Assembly (NCBI GenBank): GCA_963808725.1
Contig: CAWEGO010000002.1
Span: forward strand, 248,001 to 312,000
Length of the DNA stretch: 64,000 bases
Source of the DNA: JAHFUA01 sp963808725
GTDB taxonomy: Bacteria > Acidobacteriota > Terriglobia > Terriglobales > Acidobacteriaceae
Direction: 5' to 3'
The notes beneath the pieces are model-generated. The model made no database searches and had not been told where the DNA came from. It was given only the letters and a program-made list of their open reading frames with translations. Position numbers and translations under genes: made by a program. Numbering within the stretch: the first letter of the stretch is position 1; each line of letters opens with the position of its first letter. Of this stretch, positions 54,095-64,000 are shown in pieces.

Positions 54095-54420
54095 GTTGTT
54101 TAATCAGCCTCCAGCCGCTCATCGATCTCGCTGGCGGGTCTATGAACAATGCAAGCCGCGTAGCGGCGACATTTGTTCGAGCCCAGCGCGTCAGCGGGGT
54201 CCCCAGCGAACCCGGTTTTGGTTCGCTGGGGTGGAGCGCTGGGTCCAGAATTCCGATAAAGCACAAGAGCCCCTTCGGGGGCGACACGCCAGATGTTGTC
54301 CCGCCCTCCGGGCTCATTCCATTTTTCCGATCCAATACCCAGCGCTCACGCGCTGGGCTAACGCAAATATCGCCCTGACGGGCTCTGGAGCTCGGTATCC
54401 GCCGTTGGCGTCCGTCGCGG
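54095..54420. repeat. Cluster of REP-like hairpins
   Basis: Several perfect hairpins are packed together: CCCCAGCGAACC...GGTTCGCTGGGG (12-bp stem, about 54201-54231) within outer CCCAGCGC...GCGCTGGG arms, and CCCAGCGC-TCAC-GCGCTGGG (about 54340-54360). There are also short GC hairpins around 54270-54320. No coding frame is supported here. The cluster lies between the nuclease cassette and the acyl-CoA synthetase terminus. Confidence 0.7.
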
Positions 54421-54434
54421 GAATTGCAGGGTGC

Positions 54435-56171
<1,737 letters not shown>

Positions 56172-56627
56172 AAATACCTCTAAATGATTTTGGATGACCG
56201 GAGAAAACCCAACATTATAGTTCGCTTACCGGCGCCGGACGCGAGTTTCTGAGGCCCCGCGCCCAACCGCCGCCACGTGCGGCATGGCAGAACTGAACAA
56301 ATTGCTGTTACGGAAACCTGTGGATGTGTCCCTGCCGCCGGCTGGCGGACCTGTCATGAGCTATTTCGACCGGACATTACTGATGTGCCAACGACAGCTT
56401 TGGTCCTCCCGCCTTGACTTGGGCGAGGCTGGGGGGTAGGATGCCGCCGATTTTCAAACCCTATGACGGCTGGCACAAACGCGCCACTCGGCCTCCCGAT
56501 GGCTGTCTGCCACGGCGGACCAAAACGCGGCCGCTGCTGGCAAGGCCGGAAAGCGAAATTCCGGCTGTTCCGATTTTCAGCAGGAAAAAGCTCGTCCGGG
56601 GGACACTAATTCTGTCGAGGGGGGGCA
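56172..56627. other. Divergent intergenic region, synthetase / lactate permease
   Basis: About 455 nt with no supported gene; a 131-codon plus-strand frame inside it (56414-56809) lacks family signals and runs into the permease. GAGGGGGGG at 56618-56626 is the permease ribosome-binding site. I saw no convincing promoter. Confidence 0.45.
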
Positions 56628-58190
56628 ATGTTCAATCAAACGCTGATTCCGACCGGCAGTTTGATCACCACGGTTCTTGTTTCGCTGATTCCCCTAGCGC
56701 TGCTGCTGTTTCTGCTGGCAGTGGCACGCATGACGGCTTGGCTTGCCTGTGTGATAGCCGGGGCGGTCACGGTCCCGATTGCCGTGTATGTCTGGCACTC
56801 CCCATTTAATCCTACGCTGCATGCCTATTTCTATGGCAGCCTCACGGGCACCTGGGTCATCGACTGGATCACGTTCTGGGGCCTGATCATCTTTAATACG
56901 CTGGTGATCACCGGGGATTTCGATAAGTTCCGAAAATGGATGATCCACCACGCCACCGCCAACGTCCGCATTCAGACTCTCATGCTGGCGTGGGCGTTCG
57001 GCGCGCTGCTGGAAGGCCTGGTTGGCTTCGGTTATCCCTGGGCAGTGGTGGCGCCGATCCTGATCGGCTTGGGGATTGCCGATCTCGATGCCATCCGCGT
57101 GGCGGCGCTCGCCAACAACGCTCCGGTTTCCTACGGCGCGCTGGGCTCACCCATCCTCGCCCTGGCGGCGGTGACCGGGCTTCCGTTGCTGGCGCTTTCG
57201 GGTTCGGTGGGCACCATCGTCGCTGTCCTGGCGCTCTTCCCCACCTGGGTGTTGATCTATCTGGTCAGTGGGTGGCAAGGGGTCAAGGAAGCATGGCCGC
57301 TCGCGATTGTCGGTTCGCTTTCCTACATTGCCGGGCAGTACCCGATCGCCCGCTTCTGGGGACCGTACCTGCCCGACATCGCCGGCGCGCTGGTCTCGTT
57401 CTGGGTGCTCTACTTCTTCGTCAAGGTCTGGAAGCCGAAGACGATTCGCGGCTTCGGCGGCGTGCCGATTACCACCTCGGCGGAAGAGAGGGAGGGCCCG
57501 GGCGTCAGCGCCTTTCACGCTTGGATACCCTACCTCATCCTGCTCGTCGTCGTGGCGGCGTGGACCGGACCGTGGTCTCATCTGGCCCGCTTCAGCCTGT
57601 TCAAGACCTCGGTGGCAACGGTTTCCTCGGTCAGCCATAAGGCGTACTCCGCAACTTTCAACTTCAACCCGCTGAGCGGCGGCACTTCCATCCTGGCTTC
57701 GTGGGTGGTAATTCTGCTCTTCCTGCGCCCCAGCGGCTCACAGATCAAGCAGGTCTTCAGTAAGACCTTCCACCAGATGTGGGGCGCGCTGCTGGTGGGC
57801 TTCTTCATCTTTGGCCTGGCCTATACCTTCGTCTTCAGCGGCATGGCTAATTCGCTGGCGTTCGGCCTGGCGAAGATCGGTCCAGCCTTCATCCTGCTGT
57901 GCCCGATTCTCGGCTGGATCGGCGTGGCGCTGTCGGGAAGCAACACCTCGACCAACGCCATGTTCGGCCCGGTGCAGGCCGCCGCCGGCAGGCTGCTCAA
58001 CATGCCGATCCTCCTGCTGCCCTCGTTGGGCTCGGTCGGCGCCGAGGTGGGCAAGCCGATCGCCGTACAGACGGCGAGCGTAGGCGTTCGCAGAACTTCA
58101 AGAGGCGGTGAAATCGGCCACGCAGCCCGAAGCGAAAGCCGACGAACTCATGAAAATCGCGGAGGTCCAGTTTCAACGGAAGCGATATGA
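56628..58190 (+). pseudogene. lctP: Lactate/glycolate permease, C-terminus replaced
   Basis: The first ~485 residues are a typical LctP/LldP permease with about a dozen membrane segments and motifs LMLAWAFGALLEGLVGFGYP, LANNAPVSYGALGSP, LGWIGVALSGSNTSTNAMFG and GAEVGKPIAVQTASVGV. The family normally continues for a further ~40-60 residues ending in a last helix. Here the frame runs at about 58083 into unrelated sequence (RRTSRGGEIGHAARSESRRT), which is a TPR-gene segment read out of frame. The true C-terminus is missing. GAGGGGGGG precedes the ATG. Confidence 0.9.
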
Positions 58191-59054
58191 CGAGGGGGTG
58201 CGCGGAGCTGCGCCGGGTCTGGGAGGAGATTCCCGAGGTCCTCCTTCGCGCCGAAGGCCATGTTCCGCGCCGCTGAGGTTCTCGACCGCGTCCCGGATCG
58301 GAAGGCGGAGGAGGACGAGAAGACTCTTGAGGACCTGGTGCTGAGATATCCGACGAATGGGCTCTCCCCAAAGTGTTCGATTTCCTGAAGAAACCCGAAG
58401 GGAGCGCCCTGCTCGACGAGGTGGACCGCGCAACGCCTGTGCCGCGGTCGGCTGCGACGGATGCCCGGGAGACGCCCGAGGCAGATATTCCCGGTGCGGT
58501 CGGAAAGAGCCGCACGGAGGAGAGCCGGAGGGCGTTCTACGAATCGGCCGTGGAGGCATTGACGCAGGAGGGCCGTCAGAATCAAGCGCTGGACGTGATT
58601 GCGCGCGACCTCCAGGGCCAGGTCGCCGGCGAGAAGCTAAGAGAGTTTCTCTCCGCTTGCAAAGCGCGTTGTGACCGGGAACTTCCCACGTCGGCCGCGC
58701 GGATCCTGGCGTCGGCAGACACGTACGCGGGCCTCCAAGCCCTCGCTCGCGTGCTGCGGTACCGCGTGGTGAACGCGGAGGGCGTGGAAGAACTTTGCCG
58801 CGCGCTCAAGGAGAAGGCCCCGGCTTCGAGGGCCGCCATGCTCGCGACGCTCTCGCAAGCCGAGCAGACAATCGGGAAAGGAGATGCCCCGGGAGGCCTG
58901 AAACTGCTGGCCGGACTCAGAGATTCCCATATCCCGCTGGAGATCCGAGTCAAGGCGTCGGAGTACACGGCGGATTGCTTCCTTCTACAGGGCGACTTCC
59001 GTGAAGCGGACAACACGTATCGAGAGGCGGCCGAGGGATATATTGACGAACGCG
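58085..59054 (+). repeat. Direct repeat copy 1
   Basis: This segment is closely similar to 63078-64000 in the same orientation, roughly 94% over a 150-nt stretch counted by eye. Copy 1 carries an extra ~42 nt near 58496-58540 and several one-base indels before 58373 relative to copy 2. Copy 2 runs off the window end. Confidence 0.9.
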
Positions 59055-60148
59055 AGCTTCCCGGATTCGGTTTCATCGCTTTGAAGAAGCATCCGCTCTC
59101 GGAGGACGCGCCCTCCGAAGCGCTCGATGTTGACAGCCGGTGTCTGAAGGGGTACTTGCTGCTCGCCCAAGGCCGAAGATACGAGGGGCTGGCCTGTTTG
59201 AACGAAGCCCTTGCGCGGCTCAACCGGTTCCCAGCGGATTCGGAGATCTCGCGTCTCCGGACGGCGGATGTCCACCTGCTTCTCGCCGGAACGTATTGGG
59301 CGCAAGGGAACCGGCATTTGGGAGCGCGCCATGGCGAAATGGCTTTGCGTCATTTGCTGGAGAAAGCCGGACCGCAACCTCGGGCTGATCTTCTGGCCTT
59401 CGCGGAATTGGTGTGCCGCAGCGTCTTTGAAGAGGCTCCTGCGACGCCCCGTGCGACGGCGGCGGGAGAGTCGGATCAAACGCTTGACAACGTGGGAGTC
59501 GCCGTCGAACGAGAAGCAAACTTCGACGAGGCCCGCAAGGTGTATCAGGATGTTCTACGGAAGCTCACGAAGCGCGACGTGAAAGCGGCTCTGGCCGTCT
59601 GCAACGGGGTCATTCAGTGCCTCGTCAAGGAGGAACGCCCCCTGGAGGGACTTGGGACGTCCCTCTTCCACTTCGAGGCATGGGCGGCGCGCTCGCTCCC
59701 GGACGAATACGAAGGGTGTGCCTCGCTCGCCGTGGCCAAGGCGTACTACCTCAATAATGACCTCGCAAGGGCTCTGGCTGAGGTCCGAGCGTATCTGGAG
59801 CTCGGAAGCGACCAAGACCTCACGATTGGCGCGCAACTGCTTGCCGGGCTGATCCAGTTTCGGGCAGGGCGCCCGGCGGAGGCCGTTCGTTCCTTCGAAG
59901 TGGTCCTCGCTGCGAATCCGCCGCAGGAGACCATCAACGCCCAGGCGCTTTTTCTCATAGGGGAGATCAACCTGGTGGATGGGGACACCCAGAAGGCCCT
60001 GGAGAACTTCGGCATCCTGGTCCAGAAGTATCCGCACACGGAGTACGCCTCGGAATGCGCGCAGGTCCTGGCCGGTCTCGGGATCGGCAATTCCGAGGCG
60101 GGCGATCCCGCGCTCGATCGCGCGGCCCGCGCACCGGCCGGGGACTGA
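58373..60148 (+). CDS. TPR-like repeat protein, 5'-truncated copy
   Basis: The 591-residue frame (GTG at 58373) consists of helical, Ala/Leu/Glu-rich repeats in the style of TPR/Sel1 solenoids, e.g. GQNQALDVIARDLQG-like segments and KAYYLNNDLARALAEVRAYL near the end. Compared with the paralogous gene at 61642-64000, the natural start would lie far upstream. The first ~480 residues have been replaced by the lctP gene, and the 58085-58373 part has at least three frame-disrupting indels relative to the paralogue. The C-terminus (to 60148) is unique to this copy in the window. Role unknown; presumed protein-interaction scaffold acting with the hydrolase 15 nt downstream. Confidence 0.75.
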   Translation: MFDFLKKPEGSALLDEVDRATPVPRSAATDARETPEADIPGAVGKSRTEESRRAFYESAVEALTQEGRQNQALDVIARDLQGQVAGEKLREFLSACKARCDRELPTSAARILASADTYAGLQALARVLRYRVVNAEGVEELCRALKEKAPASRAAMLATLSQAEQTIGKGDAPGGLKLLAGLRDSHIPLEIRVKASEYTADCFLLQGDFREADNTYREAAEGYIDERELPGFGFIALKKHPLSEDAPSEALDVDSRCLKGYLLLAQGRRYEGLACLNEALARLNRFPADSEISRLRTADVHLLLAGTYWAQGNRHLGARHGEMALRHLLEKAGPQPRADLLAFAELVCRSVFEEAPATPRATAAGESDQTLDNVGVAVEREANFDEARKVYQDVLRKLTKRDVKAALAVCNGVIQCLVKEERPLEGLGTSLFHFEAWAARSLPDEYEGCASLAVAKAYYLNNDLARALAEVRAYLELGSDQDLTIGAQLLAGLIQFRAGRPAEAVRSFEVVLAANPPQETINAQALFLIGEINLVDGDTQKALENFGILVQKYPHTEYASECAQVLAGLGIGNSEAGDPALDRAARAPAGD

Positions 60149-60163
60149 CAGGGAGGCCGTTAC

Positions 60164-61645
60164 ATGCACGTTCTAGCCCGCGTTCAAACGTTGCTGCGTT
60201 GCGCGCCCCGATGTGCGTTGATCCTCCTGTTTCTCCTTCTGGGTTGCGGGACCGGTCGCGCGGAGCCCCTCGCCGGGTGCAACGTGCTTCTCATTTCCCT
60301 GGACACTCTCCGCGCGGACCACCTGTCGTGTTACGGCTACAAGCGCGCCACTTCTCCCCGGATTGACGAGGTGGCGAAGGAAGGCGTGCTCTTTGAGAAC
60401 GCCGTCGCAGCCTCTAATTGGACGGTCCCTTCTCATATGAGCCTATTGACTTCGCTCTATCCGTCCGTGCACGGCGTCCATAACAACACCTTCTGCCTTG
60501 GAGAAGCGGTGCCCACCCTAGCTCAGGTTCTGGCCAAGCAGGGATACACAACGGCAGGCTTCGTGACAGGGCCTAACCTGAATCACAGCTATGGGGTTCC
60601 GTCGCGGCTTCCAGCTCTACGACGATTTTACTGCGACAGTGATGTGCGAAACGAATCTCTTCGAAGACCACGCTGCGAGCATCACGGGACTCGACGATGT
60701 TCCGACCGATCACGTCATCACCAACCTGGCCACCCTGTGGCTCAAGCAGCACGGGCAGGAGAAATTCTTTCTCTTCCTGCACTACTGGGATTGCCACTAC
60801 GACTACATCCCACCGCCGCCTTATGACCGGCAGTTCGATCCTGACTACAAAGGCAAGGAAAACGGCCGCAACATTCGTGAGCGCCACCGGCAGATTGAAG
60901 CCGGGATCGCGCCGAGGGACTTAGCCCATCTCGTCGCCCTCTACGACGGCGAGATAGCGCATACGGACGATCACGTGGGACAAGTCCTCCAGTTGCTTCG
61001 AGACATGGGCCTCTCGGAGAAGACGCTGGTCATCATCGTCTCCGATCATGGGGAAGGTTTTATGGAGCATGGAATGACAGGCCACGGTAACAGCCTCTTC
61101 GAGGAACTGATCCACGTGCCTCTCATCCTAAGGCTGCCGGGGGTCATCCCGGCAGGCCGCCGAATTCAAGATAACGCCAGCCAGGTTGATGTCATGCCCA
61201 CCGTTCTGGGATTGCTTGGGATTGCCGCGCCTGGGGGTTTACAGGGAATAGACTTGTCCCGCGCCTGTCGTGGCCCGGGAGCACTGCCTGAGCGGCTTAT
61301 CTTCAGCGAGGAAGCGATTGCGGAGGGGACGTACCTGCGGGGCGTTCGACGCGGTCCCTACAAGTTGATCCAGAAAACAGGTTACCTGCCGATGCCTCTT
61401 CTGGTCGTGCGCGAAGGCGGCGAGTCTGACGCCCAGAAGGCCGGCCTCGATGACGAACAGCGCCATAAACAGGAAGAACTGCTGATGGAGGCTCTCGCCT
61501 CCGGCCCTCCCGCTTCGGAAGGGCCGAATCGCGCAGCCAAACACTTGAACATAGACGAACCAACGCTCCGCCTGGCTAAGAAGCCTTGGGTATGTCCAAT
61601 AAGCGGGTTGAATTTTTGGGTTTGGGCGAGGAGCCGCCCCTATGA
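60164..61645 (+). pseudogene. Sulfatase-fold hydrolase with Thr nucleophile motif, two frameshifts
   Basis: A signal peptide (CALILLFLLLGCGTGRAEP, with LLGC lipobox) precedes an alkaline-phosphatase-superfamily domain: NVLLISLDTLRADHLSCYGY, then ASNWTVPSHMSLLTSLYPSV, with metal ligands later in IVSDHGEGFMEHG and TGHGNSLFEE. The nucleophile position is Thr-Val-Pro-Ser-His, not the Cys/Ser-x-Pro-x-Arg of sulfatases. Activity is therefore more likely phosphodiester hydrolysis or phosphoglycerol-type transfer. One-base shifts occur in GGGG near 60595 and near 61580. After the second, the frame reads EALGMSNKRVEFLGLGEEPP and stops at 61645, overlapping the next ATG as ATGA. AGGGAGG lies 7 nt before the start. 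Confidence 0.8.
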
Positions 61646-64000
61646 AGATCATCCCCAGCCGAAGGGCCCTTGTGCTACTGGTGGCGTGCCTGGCGTTGGC
61701 CGCGCCTGCCGGATATCTCTTGAGGAGGTTCTACACGCGCGTCATTCTCGGGGTGTCCGAATCGGGACGTCGGGCGCATTCGGATGCGGGAGAGCCAAGG
61801 GACGTGCGAAGCGCTGCTGCGCGAAGCCAGGATGGTGAGGCCTTCAGCGCCGGACAAAGCCGTCAAGCTGCTCCAGACACTGCAGAGAGAATATCCTAAG
61901 AGCTACGAGGCGGGAGAGGCCATGGTCACTCTGGCAGAGATGGCCTCGACCGGCGAGGCGCCGGCGGCGTGTCTCCAGGAGATATATGACCAAATGCTTG
62001 CGAGGCAAGCGCCCGGGCGAGTGGAGCACGTCGAGAGAGCCTTCCGGTACCTGCAGAAGCTGGATGCCTCACATGAATGGGAACTGAGCTGGCGGGTCAT
62101 TTGCGATTCAGCCAAGGACGGGAAGCCCAAAGTGGTGACGATGTTTTATTTGAACGGTCTCCTCGATGCGGCGCGATTCTACCAGAGCGAAGCTTCCGTC
62201 CCGCCGCTGCTCCTTAAAGCAGTCCGCAGACCCGAATTGAAGAAGCTCCATGGAGATATCGCCCGGATGCTTCTTCAGGCGACCGAACAGGACAAAGGAG
62301 CGGGCGAGGCACTGACGCTGGCCCGAGAAATTGTTCGCGACCGCCCCGACAACGAGGCGGGATTGGCGGCGTTTCGCTATGCGTGCGATGCCGTTGAGCG
62401 CCTGAAAGGGGACAAGGAGGTTTTTGCATTCCTCGAAGAATGCGCGGCGATGCCGGGGAACGGTCTCGTCCAGGGAGCCGCCAGGGCTCGACTGGCTGCT
62501 CATGACATAGACCAGAAGGATATCGAGACTGCCGTGTCCTGGTACTGCGCAGGGGTTAAGCCTCCGTCCGTCCTCAGCTTGCCAGCTCCGGTCCTGCGGG
62601 AGGTCGTGGACCGGATGGTCGCTGCCGTGGGCCGCAAAAACGTCACCACGGTCCGTGTCTTCGAGCTTCTGGGGGCGGCGGCTGCGGAACGAAAACTCTA
62701 CGGAACCTCTCGTGATTTGTACGCGCAGGCAGCGGAGATTTGTCACTTGCCGGAACTCAAGGCCGGCAACGAAGCAGAAACAGCCCTGACGGAACCGGAT
62801 GCAATACAGTTTTGGCAGGCGTACCTGCTCTGGCACGAAGGGCAGACGGGCCAGGGACGGGAACGCTATGAAGCCTTGCTCGGCCGGTACAATCAGGGCT
62901 GGCAGGTCGCCCAGATGATGTACGATCTGGCCGTGCAGAGTCGTCAGCAGTTGCGCCTTGAGGAGGCCGTTGAATGGGCGGGGAAGGCCGCGCAAGTCCT
63001 GCCGAAGAGCGGCGCTGTGTTGGACCTGCGCAAATCGTGCGAGGAGATCCTGGCGGCGGACCGGCTCCTGGCGGCGAGCGTCGCAGAACTTCAAGAGGCG
63101 GTGAAGTCAGCCACCCAGCCCGAAGCGAAAGCCGACGGACTCATGAAAATCGCGGAGGTCCAGTTTCAACGAAACCGATACGACGAGGGGGTGCGCGAAC
63201 TGCGCCAGATCTGGGAGGACTTCTCCGGGTCTTCCTTTGCGCCGAAGGCCATGTTCCGCGCCGCTGAGGTCCTCGACCGTGTCCCGGATCGGAAGGCGGA
63301 GGCGCGAAGGACCCTCGAGGATCTGGTGCTGAAATATCCGACGAATGAGCTTTCCCCCAAAGCGTTCGATTTCCTGAAGAAACCCGAAGGGAGCGCCCTG
63401 CTCGATGAGGTGGACCGCGCAACGCCTGTGCCGCGGTCGGCTGCCACGGATGCCCGGGAGACGCCCGAGGCGGATATTCCCGGCTACGAATCGGCCGCGG
63501 AGGCATTGGCGCAGGAGGGCCGTCAGAATCAAGCCCTGGACGTGATTGCGCGCGACCTCCAGGGCCGGGTCGCCGGCGCGAAGCTAAGAGAGTTCCTCTC
63601 TGCCTGCAAGGCGCGTTGTGACCGGGAACTTCCCACGTCGGCCGCGCGCATCCTGGCGTCGGCAGACACGTACGCGGGCCTTCAAGCCCTCGCTCGCGTC
63701 CTGAGCTACCGCGTGGTGAACGCGGAGGGCGTGGAAGAACTCTGCCGCGCGCTCAAGGAGAAGGCCCCGGCTTCGAGGGCCGCCATGCTTGCGACGGTCT
63801 CGCAAGCGGAGCAGACGATCCGGAAAGGAGATGCCCCGGGAGGCCTGAAACTGCTGGCCGGACTTAGCGATTCCCATATCCCGCTGGAGGTCCGAGCCAA
63901 GGCGTTGGAGTGCACGGCGGATTGCTTCTTTCTACAGGGCAACTTCCGTGAAGCGGACAACACGTATCGAGAGGCGGCCGAGGGATATATTTACGAACGC
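61642..64000 (+). CDS. Long TPR-like repeat protein, C-terminus beyond window
   Basis: The gene begins at ATG 61642 (GAGGAG 8 nt upstream) with a membrane or signal segment (RALVLLVACLALAAPAGYLL). The frame shifts by one between about 61760 and 61790 and then stays open to the window edge, for over 730 residues. The body is a helical solenoid of TPR-like repeats (KAVKLLQTLQREYPKSYEAG, EAVEWAGKAAQVLPKSGAVL). Its last ~300 visible residues, from AELQEAVKSATQPEAKAD onward, are paralogous to the start of the copy at 58.1-60.1 kb. Position and 4-nt overlap with the hydrolase gene suggest they work together in the envelope. Confidence 0.75.
63078..64000 (+). repeat. Direct repeat copy 2 (runs off the window)
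   Basis: This is the second copy of the segment at 58085-59054, in one uninterrupted reading frame. It begins GTCGCAGAACTTCAAGAG, where copy 1 has GTTCGCAGAACTTCAAGAG directly after the permease sequence. Confidence 0.9.

Overview
The window is GC-rich, densely coded Gram-negative DNA: TolC/RND efflux, TonB, YaiO-type and BBP2-like outer-membrane proteins, and many lipoprotein or secretion signals. The family mix (large BNR-repeat protein, BBP2-like porin, PAS kinases, small lysine-rich reading frame, many intergenic hairpin repeats) fits an Acidobacteriota (Terriglobia-like) chromosome. That assignment is an inference; there is no rRNA gene here to confirm it. I see no tRNA, rRNA, CRISPR array, transposase or phage structural gene.

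Layout. 1-4.8 kb (minus): a secreted phosphoesterase cut by the window edge, then a PAS / TonB-like / M48 metallopeptidase operon. 4.9-12.8 kb (plus): UDP-GlcNAc 2-epimerase and a candidate exopolysaccharide locus (secreted Ig-plus-toroid protein, YaiO-like barrel, processive GT2 synthase, beta-helix polymer-forming protein, polytopic membrane protein). 12.9-21.5 kb (minus): KDPG aldolase, an RND metal-efflux operon (adaptor, pump, TolC) and a BBP2-like porin; the porin and the efflux operon share an upstream direct-repeat motif. 21.8-25.5 kb: nitrosative-stress genes (RIC di-iron repair protein and a Crp/Fnr regulator), an adenosine deaminase remnant, a DinB protein, and a self-contained unit for a 12-residue lysine-rich peptide. 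25.5-31.5 kb: rmuC with a UvrD-like helicase-nuclease, a HigBA-like toxin-antitoxin pair whose toxin has an in-frame UGA, and a DUF429-like protein. 31.6-36.2 kb: rsmE, then hrcA-grpE-dnaJ under a CIRCE operator, then mrp. 36.4-38.5 kb: a DUF433/DUF5615 pair and an HNH-like protein. 38.5-46 kb: housekeeping and small conserved genes, including an AAA ATPase plus VWA pair. 46-52 kb: a hybrid kinase / NtrC system and a BNR-repeat protein. 52-54.4 kb: a PD-(D/E)XK nuclease bracketed by long inverted repeats, then a field of hairpin repeats. 54.4-58.1 kb: acyl-CoA synthetase and a lactate permease whose end is lost. 58.1-64 kb: a different kind of block, made of two long repeat-rich TPR genes flanking an alkaline-phosphatase-superfamily hydrolase, joined directly into the permease gene.

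At least nine otherwise convincing genes carry one-base frameshifts, several in homopolymers (C4, A6G4, G4, G8). This looks more like residual sequencing error than mass gene decay, so the affected genes are annotated at full span with the shift marked. The 58.1 kb junction may likewise be an assembly chimera rather than biology.
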